A stretch of DNA of 64,000 bases. Origin: an uncultured Verrucomicrobiota bacterium. Its GTDB lineage: Bacteria; Verrucomicrobiota; Kiritimatiellia; Kiritimatiellales; Tichowtungiaceae. The DNA is taken from the NCBI GenBank assembly GCA_903831085.1, contig CAIKWE010000044.1, positions 1-64,000 of the forward strand, given 5' to 3'. Positions 51,094-60,900 of this stretch are shown in pieces. Below the pieces are notes generated by a model. The model saw nothing but the letters and a program-made list of their open reading frames with translations. It was not told where the DNA came from and did not search any database. How positions within the stretch are numbered: position 1 is the stretch's first letter; each line of letters begins with the position of its first letter. The translations under genes and the position numbers were made by a program.

Positions 51094-51462
51094 ATGAGCG
51101 AGCCCGAAAAACTGAGCGATGTCAAAATGGACATGGCCAATCTCTACCGCGAAGAAGCGTACACCGACCTGAAAACCGGCGGTATCCGCAGGCTGGTGCC
51201 GGTTAAGCTCGACGGTTCCGAAGACACTTCACGCAAACCGATTTTCAGCGGCCACACCCAGCTGATGAGTCCGCACGGACCGCTTCCGCTCCAAGGCGCT
51301 ATCGAAGCCAAGACGCTGGAAGATGCCGTGCTGAAATTTCCGCAGGCGATGGAAGATGCGATGAACAAAATGATCGAAGAGGCTCAGCAGTATCAGCGCG
51401 AACAGGCCAATAAAATCATTACGCCGGCGGATCTGAAAAAAGAAGGCGGACTGATTATCTAA
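51094..51462 (+). CDS. Small conserved protein of unknown function
   Basis: This 122-residue cytoplasmic protein has a central beta-type region (TGGIRRLVPVKLDGSEDTSRKP, TQLMSPHGPLPLQGAIEAK) and a helical C-terminal half (EDAMNKMIEEAQQYQREQ). A GAAAGGAA ribosome site precedes the ATG. It has no signal peptide. I cannot name the family. Confidence 0.65.
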   Translation: MSEPEKLSDVKMDMANLYREEAYTDLKTGGIRRLVPVKLDGSEDTSRKPIFSGHTQLMSPHGPLPLQGAIEAKTLEDAVLKFPQAMEDAMNKMIEEAQQYQREQANKIITPADLKKEGGLII

Positions 51463-51488
51463 ACTGGCCGGATCGGCCCGGTTATTAG

Positions 51489-52223
51489 TTATTCGTTATT
51501 GGTTGTTGGGACAGTGGGTTTTTCCTGCAGATGCTCGGCGAGCAGATCGTCCATCTTCAATCCGGTCAGATGGGTGAGCGTTTTGATCAGCGCCATCAGC
51601 ACGAGAATCATCACGGCCATGCAGGGAATCATAATGACGATATAACTCAGGCCGGCCATTTTGCCGATCTCGGCGGCGAAGGCCTCTGTGCCCGGTTCGC
51701 TTTTCAGAACGATTTTCGCCAGCGCGTAGTTGAGCGCGGAGGAAAGGAACATCGAGGAGGCCAGCCCCCAGGTCAGGCCGACCAGCCGTTTTTCAAACTT
51801 CGCTTCATTGCCGAGTTCGCGCAGTTTTTCGTGGAGCAGCGGCACATTGAAAAGTTTTTCGTTCATCAGCATTTTTTTGATGAGCGGGTAAGGCGTTTTC
51901 AGGGAGATCACAATCGCCAGCCCGATAATCAGCGGAATGGCCGCTTCCTTGATGGCGATCCACTGCGGCGGCAGTTTCAGGATGCCGAACACGCCCGTCA
52001 GCAGGACGCTGATGATGCCGATGATGGAAACAAAGTCCGCGCGCTTCTCCTTGATCAGTGTGTGGATTCCGTAGCCGATCGGCAGAATCAGCGCAACGAC
52101 CAGACCCCAGACCGGGCCGAGATATTTATCTTTGCTCAGGTAGGTGAGGATAACGACGGGGATGACGACGTTCAGCATAATGCTGATCAGCGGATTTTCT
52201 TCCTTTGGCCGGGGCTTGGTCAT
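51489..52223 (-). CDS. VC0807-family integral membrane protein
   Basis: The 244-residue product has about six hydrophobic helices and charged loops. PQWIAIKEAAIPLIIGLAIV and the FEKRLVGLTWGLASSMFLSS segment resemble the uncharacterised VC0807 family. It stands between a small plus-strand gene and the phospholipid operon. The function is unknown. Confidence 0.65.
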   Translation of the reverse strand: MTKPRPKEENPLISIMLNVVIPVVILTYLSKDKYLGPVWGLVVALILPIGYGIHTLIKEKRADFVSIIGIISVLLTGVFGILKLPPQWIAIKEAAIPLIIGLAIVISLKTPYPLIKKMLMNEKLFNVPLLHEKLRELGNEAKFEKRLVGLTWGLASSMFLSSALNYALAKIVLKSEPGTEAFAAEIGKMAGLSYIVIMIPCMAVMILVLMALIKTLTHLTGLKMDDLLAEHLQEKPTVPTTNNE

Positions 52224-52327
52224 GGTGTCCTTTCAATCAGTTCGGGTTTGGAGCCGCGCTTGCGGAGAAAAAGCAGAACAGCTCACCTGTAAAAATTACG
52301 AAATATTCTGCCGTTTTCATTTCCGGT

Positions 52328-53152
52328 CTATGTGCGGCGCGAATGCCTTCTGCCAAACGGAAAGAACAGGAACGCCAGCGCGGGCCGTCCGGCTCTTTTC
52401 CTCACCAGCAGTTCGGCCAGCGGGGCGACCAGGAAATAGATATAGGCCCAGATGACCATCGCGGTTAGCCCGAACATCACGACGGAGCCCAGCACGGCGC
52501 AGACAAAAACAAAACTGAGCACGCGCGGTTCGCCGGAGACGCAGCGGCGAACGTGCGGATAGGGGATGTCGCTGATCATCAGCAGGCCGGTGAGAAAGGC
52601 GTATCCCAGCGAAAAGTAAAAAAGCAGATGCGGGCCGAAATCGAGGCTCGGAAGAAGCAACCCGGCGCTGTAGATCATGCTGGCGGCCGCCGGCGACGGA
52701 AGGCCCAGAAAACAGCCGTCATTTTTATTTTCTACGGTCAGCAGGGTGTTATAACGCGCAAGCCGCCATAAGGTGCATCCGAGATAAAACAAGGAGACAG
52801 CCCAGATCAGCAGCACGCCGCCGGTCGAAGCCTCGGGGCAGTTACGCCGGATGAAAACAAAAACAGTAACCGCCGGAGCGACGCCGAAAGAAATCGCGTC
52901 GGCCAGAGAATCCAGATTGGCTCCATGCAGGCTTTTGGCATGCAACATCCGCGCCGCCAGTCCGTCGAGGCAGTCGAACACCATCGCGCCCAGCAGCAGC
53001 CAGATACAGGTCTCGGGAAACGGTTGACCGCGCGCATAGCTGGCGACCGCATAGACAATGGATGCGAAGCCGCAAGAGGCATTGCATAGCGTGATCAGGC
53101 TTGGCACCGGATTAAACCGGGGTTCGGCAGTCTCAATATCAGACTCGCTCAT
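52328..53152 (-). CDS. pssA: CDP-diacylglycerol-serine O-phosphatidyltransferase
   Basis: This 274-residue enzyme makes phosphatidylserine. The CDP-alcohol phosphatidyltransferase motif runs FDCLDGLAAR...GANLDSLADAISFG, about residues 58-88, with membrane helices around it. The ATG at 53152 is ten bases after the psd stop. A GTG at 53176 is an alternative in-frame start. It is the last gene of a four-gene minus-strand operon. Confidence 0.9.
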   Translation of the reverse strand: MSESDIETAEPRFNPVPSLITLCNASCGFASIVYAVASYARGQPFPETCIWLLLGAMVFDCLDGLAARMLHAKSLHGANLDSLADAISFGVAPAVTVFVFIRRNCPEASTGGVLLIWAVSLFYLGCTLWRLARYNTLLTVENKNDGCFLGLPSPAAASMIYSAGLLLPSLDFGPHLLFYFSLGYAFLTGLLMISDIPYPHVRRCVSGEPRVLSFVFVCAVLGSVVMFGLTAMVIWAYIYFLVAPLAELLVRKRAGRPALAFLFFPFGRRHSRRT

Positions 53153-53162
53153 AATTTCTGAA

Positions 53163-53852
53163 TCAGTTTCTAACACGACCCATCAGGGTGCTTCCAGACC
53201 GGACCTTATCGCCGATCTGAACGCAGACGGTTATGCCGCTTTCGCAGGGGAAATACAACTCGGTACGTGAACCAAACTTGATCATGCCGTAAATCGCCCC
53301 CTTTTTCAGGGCATCTCCCGGTTGCGGGACGCAGACAATCCGCCGGGCAATCGCCCCCGAAATCTGCCGGATGGCCACCGGGAAGCTTTTGCCTCCTGCC
53401 GAGCCGGTGCCGGCGATCACCAGAGACTCGTTCTCTTTCGCGCACCGTTTGTCACGCGCATCCAGGAACTTGCCCTCTTTATATTTCCGGTACTGCACCT
53501 TCATGTCGCACGGCGCGCGGTTCACATGCACATCCAGCACCGACAGAAAAATACCGACACGCATCAGTTTTTGTCCGGCGAAAATTTCGATTCCATGGTC
53601 TTCGACCTCCTCAATGTCACGCACTACGCCGTCGGCCGGCGAAACCAGCGCCGCCGGATCCGCGATGATTTGGCGGTTTGGAACCCGGAAAAAAGCCGCG
53701 ACCGCCAGCCACAGCAGCCAGGTGATTCCCAGCAGAACATATCCAGTTGCCGGACAGTAGCACATTGTCACCCAAACCCATACCAACGACAACACCAGCG
53801 CGATCACCGCACCGCCCAGCCATTCCCGCAATCCATGTTTTGTCAGTCGCAT
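53163..53852 (-). CDS. psd: Phosphatidylserine decarboxylase
   Basis: This 229-residue short-form enzyme converts phosphatidylserine to phosphatidylethanolamine. N-terminal membrane helices are followed by VSPADGVVRDIEEV, LSVLDVHVNRAP and the C-terminal self-cleavage region with SGSTLMGRV, where the Gly-Ser bond is the processing site. Its gene is two bases from the DUF2062 gene and ten from pssA, so synthesis and decarboxylation are co-regulated. Confidence 0.92.
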   Translation of the reverse strand: MRLTKHGLREWLGGAVIALVLSLVWVWVTMCYCPATGYVLLGITWLLWLAVAAFFRVPNRQIIADPAALVSPADGVVRDIEEVEDHGIEIFAGQKLMRVGIFLSVLDVHVNRAPCDMKVQYRKYKEGKFLDARDKRCAKENESLVIAGTGSAGGKSFPVAIRQISGAIARRIVCVPQPGDALKKGAIYGMIKFGSRTELYFPCESGITVCVQIGDKVRSGSTLMGRVRN

Positions 53853-53854
53853 CC

Positions 53855-54367
53855 TTATAGTCCTTCCGTTTTCCAGCGGTTTATCTTCGACTCTTTGCGC
53901 TTAATTTTCCGCGCCCGGTAGCGTCGCACCAGTTCTATTGTGAGAAAATACCCCGGCACCGCCGACAACAGTCCAAAAAGTATACCGCCCGCCAAAAAGC
54001 AAGCAACCAGCTCGCCGCCCAGAGCCCACGCCGTTTTCATAGAGGGATTGTGAAGGGCGTTCAATACCAGCAGTTTAATTTCCTCATACGACAGCGGATT
54101 TCCGACGATGAAACTGCCCAGATAGCACTGGACGGAATAAATCACGGGCATGTTGAGAGGATTAGTGATCCAGGTGGACAATAGTGCCGCGCCTTTCGCC
54201 CCGCGAAGCGGCAGTGCCAGCAGCAGCGCCAGCGGCATCTGGCCGACGGGCGTTATGAAGGCAGAAAACAAACCAGCCGCGACACCGCGCCCGACACTCT
54301 CCGGAGAGCCCGGATGCCGCATCAACCGCAAATAAAATTTTAATGATTTGCCCGACCGTTTACGCAT
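53855..54367 (-). CDS. DUF2062 membrane protein (copy B)
   Basis: The 170-residue protein has three hydrophobic segments and the DUF2062 core (SPESVGRGVAAGLFSAFITPVGQ, then STWITNPLNMPVIY). It starts at the ATG at 54367; the frame continues upstream through a TTCCAA palindrome. The neighbouring gene at 54437 encodes a close relative with the same layout. They were probably produced by tandem duplication. Confidence 0.8.
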   Translation of the reverse strand: MRKRSGKSLKFYLRLMRHPGSPESVGRGVAAGLFSAFITPVGQMPLALLLALPLRGAKGAALLSTWITNPLNMPVIYSVQCYLGSFIVGNPLSYEEIKLLVLNALHNPSMKTAWALGGELVACFLAGGILFGLLSAVPGYFLTIELVRRYRARKIKRKESKINRWKTEGL

Positions 54368-54399
54368 AACGCTCTTTCTAAAAAACCAGCGTAGCGAAT

Positions 54400-54416
54400 T
54401 TTCCAAATATTGGAAC
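54400..54416. repeat. TTCCAA palindrome between the DUF2062 genes
   Basis: TTTCCAA-ATA-TTGGAAC. The inner 15 bases are exact. Confidence 0.9.
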
Positions 54417-54436
54417 CTCGCACTTCGCAAAATTCA

Positions 54437-54931
54437 TCAAATGGGCGCAGACGGCCTTGTCCCCGCGCCCCGTCTTGCCCGGTAGCGCCGCGCCATTTCC
54501 GTTGTGCAAAAATAGCCAATGACCGCAACCACAGCTCCCAGAAGCAACCCGCCCGCAAAAAACGACACGATCAGCTCTCGGCTTAGAGCCCCCACGGTTT
54601 CCGTCGATGGAGTATGAATCGCATCCAAAACCAGTTTTTTAATCAGCGCATATGACAACGGCACTCCAATCAAAAAACTGCCCAGATAGCACTGGACAGG
54701 ATAAACCACGGAAAGCGTGAGTGGGTTGATGATCCAGGTCGCGAGCAGGGCCGAGCCGCGCGCTCCGCGAACCAGCATCGCCAGCAGAAATGCCAGCGGC
54801 ATATGACCGACGGGTATGATGAAGGCCGAAAACAATCCGGCCGCGACACCGCGTCCGACACTCTCAGGTGTGCCCGGATGCTGAATTAACCGTAAAAAAA
54901 ACGGCACCGATTTTTCTGACCGTTTGCGCAT
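54437..54931 (-). CDS. DUF2062 membrane protein (copy A)
   Basis: The 164-residue paralogue of copy B opens with MRKRSEKS. The core GTPESVGRGVAAGLFSAF and ATWIINPLTLSVVYPVQCYLGS are nearly the same. It heads the DUF2062-DUF2062-psd-pssA operon. DUF2062 proteins are of unknown function. The link to phospholipid synthesis is positional only. Confidence 0.8.
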   Translation of the reverse strand: MRKRSEKSVPFFLRLIQHPGTPESVGRGVAAGLFSAFIIPVGHMPLAFLLAMLVRGARGSALLATWIINPLTLSVVYPVQCYLGSFLIGVPLSYALIKKLVLDAIHTPSTETVGALSRELIVSFFAGGLLLGAVVAVIGYFCTTEMARRYRARRGAGTRPSAPI

Positions 54932-55034
54932 AACTTTCTTCCAAGAAGGGGGTCAACATAATGGAGTTTCCTCCTTCCTGCAACGCTGTAGCATGGCGGA
55001 CAGAAACATTTGAAACCCTCCGTCGCAGAAAAAG

Positions 55035-55082
55035 GTTCCAATGTTTGGAAAAAGCGGCTCTTATGGTTCCAAGGTTTGGAAA
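55035..55082. repeat. Two TTCCAA palindromes just upstream of era
   Basis: GTTCCAA-TGT-TTGGAAA (55035-55051) and GTTCCAA-GGT-TTGGAAA (55066-55082) are exact in the inner 15 bases. The second ends three bases before the era ATG. Confidence 0.9.
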
Positions 55083-55085
55083 TTT

Positions 55086-56000
55086 ATGGACGAAACAATG
55101 AGCAGCGAAATGCGTACCGGTGTGGTGGCGGTGGTCGGACGGACCAATGTCGGCAAGTCGACGCTGCTGAACGCGCTGGTCGGCGAGAAGGTGAGCATTG
55201 TCAGCGATACGGTGCAGACCACGCGCAACATTATCCGCGCGATTCTGACGGAGCCGCGCGGGCAGATCGTTTTTCTGGATACGCCCGGCGTGCATAAGGC
55301 GATGGGCGAGCTGGGCAAAAACCTTAACAAAATGGCGCGCTCCTCGGTGAACGGCGCGGACGCCGTTTTGCTGGTGCTGGACGCCTCTTCCAAACCCTGG
55401 CAGGAGGACGACGGCTGGATGCGCCGCCTTGCCACCGAAGCGACGCCCTGTCTGATTCTTCTCAATAAGACCGACCTCGGCACCTCGTTTGTTGAAACCT
55501 ACAAAACGCTCTGGAAAGAGATTGCGGTGGAAAAAAATTCCGTGGTGAAGCCGGTCTGGATTGAAGGCTCGGCGCTGAAGGGCGGCGGACTGCCGGAGCT
55601 GACCGCCGCGCTGTTTGCCATGGTTCCTGAAGGGCCGCCGCTGTTTCCTGAAGATATTCTGACTGACTATCCGCGCAAACTGAACATGGCCGATGTGATC
55701 CGTGAAAAACTTTTTGAACGTCTGCACGACGAACTGCCGCACTGCGTCGCCGTCTGGGTCGAGACGATTACCGAAGGCGAAACCGAGTGGAAGGTCGAGG
55801 CCGATATCTATATTGAACGCCACTCCCAGAAGGGCATTGTGATCGGCGAAAAGGGCCGCCTGCTCAAGTCGGTCAAACATCACGCCGAAAAAGAACTGGC
55901 GGAAATGTACGGCCTGCCGGTCCGGCTGAGTCTTTGGGTGAAGGTCGAAAAGGACTGGCGCAAGAATTTCTGGATTCTCAGGAAACTCGGTTACGCATAA
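55086..56000 (+). CDS. era: GTPase Era
   Basis: Era binds 16S rRNA during 30S ribosome assembly. The 304-residue protein has the P loop GRTNVGKS at 18-25, DTPGVHKA near 65, NKTDLGT near 127 and the C-terminal KH domain with IVIGEKGRLLK. I chose the ATG at 55086; the frame extends to 55041 through two TTCCAA palindromes that would add MFGKSGSYGSKVWKF, which has no Era counterpart. Confidence 0.92.
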   Translation: MDETMSSEMRTGVVAVVGRTNVGKSTLLNALVGEKVSIVSDTVQTTRNIIRAILTEPRGQIVFLDTPGVHKAMGELGKNLNKMARSSVNGADAVLLVLDASSKPWQEDDGWMRRLATEATPCLILLNKTDLGTSFVETYKTLWKEIAVEKNSVVKPVWIEGSALKGGGLPELTAALFAMVPEGPPLFPEDILTDYPRKLNMADVIREKLFERLHDELPHCVAVWVETITEGETEWKVEADIYIERHSQKGIVIGEKGRLLKSVKHHAEKELAEMYGLPVRLSLWVKVEKDWRKNFWILRKLGYA

Positions 56001-56024
56001 CGTGCTCGTGACGACCTGCGGCAA

Positions 56025-56489
56025 CTACTTGGGTTGCAAATCCCATCGGCTGGTGGTTCTATGCGAAAGCATTTGCCAGCGACCTTCGCGTATTTGGTAG
56101 ACGCGCAAATAGGATATCCCATACCACGATTCACCAGTATCCCGGCGGCTCTTTATGAGCAAACGACCGGAAGCAAGCGCGACATCACCATGCTGTTCAA
56201 TCTCAAGCGATTCCTGTTTGCGTTCGATATATCGAACGCGTTTGACACTGTCCAGCCACTCGGTTTTATTCTGCACCAGCCCGGTGCCGTGCGTAAACCG
56301 GAAGTCAGTCGCATAGATACCGTCGAGATAGACAACGTCACCGCGAACCACGGCCGCCTCTATTTGAGGCTCCAGTTCCGAAAGCAGAGCTGTCGCATCT
56401 TGAGTTTGTTCCGGCGCGCCGGTGCTTTGCGCTGAAGCCGGTAATTGCGACACGATTATGAGAGTGGCAAATGCGATTAATTTCAGCAT
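56025..56489 (-). CDS. Exported NTF2-like (DUF4440) protein
   Basis: The 154-residue product has a signal peptide and a SnoaL/NTF2-like domain: ALLSELEPQIEAAVVRGDVVYLDGIYATDFRFTHGTG. It ends with YGISYLRVYQIREGRWQMLSH. DUF4440 proteins fold like ketosteroid isomerase; no catalytic residues can be assigned. It converges on era. Confidence 0.75.
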   Translation of the reverse strand: MLKLIAFATLIIVSQLPASAQSTGAPEQTQDATALLSELEPQIEAAVVRGDVVYLDGIYATDFRFTHGTGLVQNKTEWLDSVKRVRYIERKQESLEIEQHGDVALASGRLLIKSRRDTGESWYGISYLRVYQIREGRWQMLSHRTTSRWDLQPK

Positions 56490-56558
56490 AGGGCCTCAAC
56501 CGTTAACTTCAGTTTATACCTTTTCATAAAGCGAACCGCCGGAGCCGCTCTCGGATAA

Positions 56559-57338
56559 TTATTTCCCCAGCAGTCCGCCGAGACCTTTCTTGACGGAATC
56601 GACCGCGCCCTTAGCGGCGTCGGTTGCGCCTTTGGCCGCACCGGCGGCGGCTCCGCTTGCGTCTTTGAGCGCCTTGCCGGCTATATCGCCGCTGGAGGCG
56701 ACGGCGTCCACCACAGCCTTGCTGATGGAGTCGAACACTTCAGAAATAACTTCTGCCGGATTGGCTCCGCCGGAACTCTTGCCGATGTCTTTCATTTTGA
56801 TGTTCGGCAGCGGAAGGGTGAATTTTTTTCCACCCAGTGCGGTGATCGTGACATTGACTTTGGCTCCGTTGAGCTGGAAGTCTTCAATGATGACTTTCTT
56901 CGCGGCGCCTTTTTTCTTTTCCGGAGCGGCTTCGGCTTTCGGGGCGGCGGCTCCTTTGGGGGCCAGATTCTCCTGAAGTGTGCTCAGGTTGCTGGACTTA
57001 AGCCCTTTTTCGTAGGTGATCTGCGGTGCATCGATCAAAATCTCTTTAATCACGATTGCATCGGAGAACAGAGAAGACATCTTGATGTTCAACTTAAAGT
57101 CGTTCAATTCCATGGCGCTCGGCGTATTGAATCCTGCGGGATTGCCGACGACCAGACCTTTAATGCGCACCATTCCGGTCAGCGGATTGACGACAACGCT
57201 GTTTAGATGAACCGGAACTCCGGCCAGTTTGGGCCCGGCAGTGTTTACCGCCGCCTTGATGATCCGGCCGAGGGAAAGCACCAGCACCACAATCAGAATC
57301 AGAACAACCGCACCCGTAATCAACAACACCTTCTTCAT
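56559..57338 (-). CDS. AsmA-like membrane-anchored protein
   Basis: The 259-residue protein has one N-terminal membrane helix (residues 3-26) and an AsmA/DUF748-like stretch (VHLNSVVVNPLTGMVRIKGL, IKEILIDAPQITYE). A Pro/Ala/Lys-rich linker follows. The last 60 residues are an Ala/Gly/Lys repeat (GAAKGATDAAKGAVDSVKKG) that should form an amphipathic helix. It probably faces the periplasm and may contact lipids. Confidence 0.7.
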   Translation of the reverse strand: MKKVLLITGAVVLILIVVLVLSLGRIIKAAVNTAGPKLAGVPVHLNSVVVNPLTGMVRIKGLVVGNPAGFNTPSAMELNDFKLNIKMSSLFSDAIVIKEILIDAPQITYEKGLKSSNLSTLQENLAPKGAAAPKAEAAPEKKKGAAKKVIIEDFQLNGAKVNVTITALGGKKFTLPLPNIKMKDIGKSSGGANPAEVISEVFDSISKAVVDAVASSGDIAGKALKDASGAAAGAAKGATDAAKGAVDSVKKGLGGLLGK

Positions 57339-57410
57339 ACAAGCACCCCTTTCTTCGTTGGCCGCATTTTGAAGTTCTTTGTACGGGCGGGCAAGCGCGA
57401 AGTCCGGACA

Positions 57411-57446
57411 AAATAAAAGGCCGCGACCGGAATCCGGCGCGGCCTG
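57411..57446 (-). terminator. Rho-independent terminator for the minus-strand lipoprotein gene
   Basis: Read on the minus strand, the stem AGGCCGCG...CGCGGCCT is followed by TTTTATTTT. It lies 25 bases past the stop of the gene at 57471. Confidence 0.75.
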
Positions 57447-57470
57447 TCAGTATGGGATGAATCGAGACGG

Positions 57471-57839
57471 CTACTTAGCTTCGCTCTGGTCTTTGAAATA
57501 AATGACTTCGTCGTTGATGGCGAATATGGCGGAGTTGGCGAATACCTTATGTTTTTTACGGGCCTTCTCGCACTTGATCATCGCATTTGTAGTCGCTTCT
57601 CCCAGCGTGGCGCGGCTGTCGTCATAACCGAAAGCCCAGTTCGGCTCACGGTCAACGCCCAGCGGCACCGGATCAATGGCAACGACCATCACCTTTTGTC
57701 CGGGCATTTCCTTATATCGCAGGAAAACCGGACTGAAGGCATCGGGCGGTGCGTAACGGGTTTCGTAGGGTTCGGACTTGCAACCGCAAAGCGTTGTCAG
57801 TATCGCGGACAGAAGGACCAACTTAATGAATGTTTTCAT
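57471..57839 (-). CDS. Small lipoprotein of unknown function
   Basis: The 122-residue product has a lipoprotein signal peptide (MKTFIKLVLLSAILTTLCGC, Cys20) and a mature domain with ETRYAPPDAFSPVFLRY and MVVAIDPVPLGVDREPNWAFGYDDS. A GAGGAAAATCC ribosome site precedes the ATG at 57839. It ends with a terminator and is a single-gene unit. I do not recognise a family. Confidence 0.7.
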   Translation of the reverse strand: MKTFIKLVLLSAILTTLCGCKSEPYETRYAPPDAFSPVFLRYKEMPGQKVMVVAIDPVPLGVDREPNWAFGYDDSRATLGEATTNAMIKCEKARKKHKVFANSAIFAINDEVIYFKDQSEAK

Positions 57840-57941
57840 GGATTTTCCTCGTTGAGACAGCCTAATCAGACCGTAAAACGGCCCCGGAGTCAACGACAAA
57901 GCCCGTTAGGAGAGTGTTCGGCGGCTTCCGTCCGGCATGTC

Positions 57942-60900
57942 TTACTGCTTTTCGATGACCGCGGCCCCGAAGGTGAAGCCGCCGCCGAACGCGGTGAGTC
58001 CGACGAGCGCGTCTTTTTCCATTTGAGGCATCAGTTCGACCAGCGCGAACGGAATGGTGTTCGACGAGGTGTTGGCATACTTGCGGATATGGTTGAACAT
58101 CTTTTCCGGCGGGCAGTGGATGGTTTTACGGATTGCCTCGATGATCCGCTCGTTGGCCTGATGCGGCACGATCATGTCGAGCGCTTCCACGCCAATGCCG
58201 CGCATTTCGCAGGCTTCGGCCAGCATATCGATCATCTTGCGCACGGCCAGCTTGAAGACCGTAAGTCCTTCCATCTCGATGACCTTCCCGCTGCCCATGT
58301 GGGGGACGTAAAGCACCTTCTGGTCCACGCCGGCGGCGGAAAGAACGGGGCGGTTGACGAGCACGTTGACGTTGCCGCCGCGCGGTTCACAGGAGATCAG
58401 CGAAGCGGTCGCGGCGTCGCCGAAGAGCGCCAGCGTCTTCTGGTCTTCATGATTGATCATCGGCGAAAGCGTTTCGGCGGTGATGACGATGACCTTTTTC
58501 GTCGGATCGTCGCGCAGAATATCACAGGCGTTTTGCAGGGCGTACATGTAGCCGGAGCAGGCGGCGCTGATATCGTGCGCCTGCATCTGAACTTCGCCCT
58601 TGGGCGGGCTCAGTTCGTTGAGAACGCGGCAGGCGAGCGACGGCGTCATCGCCAGCGGTGTGCCGGTTGAGCAGACGATGGCATCGATGTCGGCCAGCGT
58701 CAGCTTTTCCATCTCAAGCAGATCGCGCACCGCTTTAACGGCCAGCGTTTCGACATTTTCGTCGCCGGTGATCCAGTAGCGGTTTTCGCAGCCGGTGCGC
58801 GAACGGATCGCTTCGGAATCCCACTCGCCATGTCCTTTCAGCAATTCCTCGTTGGTGATGTGGCGCGAGGCAAGTACGGTGGCGATCGAAGAAATCAAAA
58901 CAGGTTTTGTTTCGACGGTTGCGGTCTTTCCAACCCTCGGAACAGTGGCAGTCCGTTTTTCAAGGATTGGGGTGCCGGGATCGTCTTTGGTGACCGGCTT
59001 TTTAATCAGATCGGTTTCTGTGGTGACGATGCGCGCCAGCGGCGTGCCGACATCGACGGAATCGCCTTCGGCGAGAAAAAGTTCATCGACCGTGCCGCTG
59101 ACCGGTGATGAAATTTCCATCGTTGCTTTGTCAGCTTCGACGGAAGCGAGCAGTTCGCCCGCTTTAACGGCCTGTCCGGCTTTAACGTGCAGTTCGGTGA
59201 CTTTGACCGTTTTATCGGACGGGCTGGATCCGATCGCGTTGACGGTGACGGAGCCTTCCGCTTCTTCAACCGGCTTCTGCCACGTCAGCGAGTAGCCGAG
59301 CAGTTCGGCGGCTTTGCCGAGCACGGTGCGGAACGACGGTAGCACTTGGATCTGCGTTTCAAACAGATAAGGAATGTAGGTGTCGTGCCGCGTAACGCGC
59401 GCCATCTGCACCGGCACATTCGCTTTTTCGGCGACGGTGGCCAGCACTTCGCCGCCGAGTCCGCAGGTGTGGTTGTCTTCGTGGACGACCAGCAGTCTGC
59501 CGGTCTTCTGCGCGGAGGCGATGACGGCTTCCTGATCCCACGGAACGAGCGAACGCAGATCAATCACTTCAACCGATGCTCCGGCGGCTTGAAGCGCATC
59601 GGCGGTTTTTTCGCAGAGCGGCATCGTACTGCCCCAACTGACAATCGTCAGGTCGCGGCCCGGACGGGTGACGCGTGCTTTGCCGATCGGCACGAACTGT
59701 TTCGCCGCATCGGCGGCGGCGGTGACGGAACGGTCGTTGATCAGATTTTTCGGGAAGAGGAAAACGGTCGGACGTCCGGATTCAAAGGCGGCGTTGAGCA
59801 GTCCGGCGGCGTCCGGCGCGGTGGACGGCATAAAAACATCGAGGCCGGGAATATGCGCGAAGGTGGCATCGAACGTTTGCGCGTGGTACGGGCCGAGGCC
59901 TGGACGGTAAGCTCCGCAAATCGCCATCAGAATGACCGGACATTCCCACTGCCCGTTGGTACGCCAGTAGATCGCGCCGAGTTCGGCGGCGATCTGATTG
60001 AAAGCGGGCAGCATGAAGTCGGCAAACTGAATGCAGGCGACCGGTTTTTTACCAACCATCGCCTGACCGATGGCCGCGCCGACAATCGTGGATTCGCTGA
60101 GCGGCGCGTTGATGACCTGTCCGGGGAACGCGGTGCTCAGTCCGCGCGTCAGACCGAATACATCGCCCTTCGGGTCTTCGATGTCTTCGCCGTAAAGATA
60201 AACATTGGCGTCGGCGCCGAGGCGGGCGCGGAATACTTCGCGCATCGCTTCGAGCATCGTGAGCGCATCGCCTTCGGTGCGTTTTTCGCTTTTTGCGTCG
60301 GTGAGTTTCGCTGGCAGCGGTTTTTTGGCGCGGAGTTCGACTTTTGCATTCGGCGCTTTACGGGCGGCGGCGAAGGCCGCTTCGAGCTCCTGATTGACCT
60401 CGTGTTCGATCGCTTTGAGCTGCGCTTCGGGAATACCGGCGGCGATCAGCTGTTTGGCCAGAATCAGAATCGGATCGGAGTTTTCGCGCATGTCGCGGAT
60501 GTCATCCGCCGAGCGGTAGAGCGTATGGTCGTCGGCATTAGTGTGGCTGGTCAGCCGCTCGACATCGACGACGACGATCTGCGGGCCGCGGGTTTTCCGA
60601 ATCTTGGAAACCGCCTCGCCGAAAACGCGGTGCGTTTCGACGACGTCGGTACCGTCGGCGCGCAGAATCGGCAGGCCGTAAAATTCTTTGGCGTCGCCGT
60701 CCGGCAGGGAATAAAAGGTGCGGCCCTTAGACTTTGTGGAAAGAGCGTAGCGGTTGTTCTGGACGACGAAGAGAACGGGGAGTTGCGAGCGGACCGCTTC
60801 GGCGACTGCTTCGAAAAATTCGCCTTCCTGCGTGCCGCCATCGCCGATACCGCAGTAGACGATATCGTTGCCGTCCTTGATGGCTTGCGCCACACCGACG

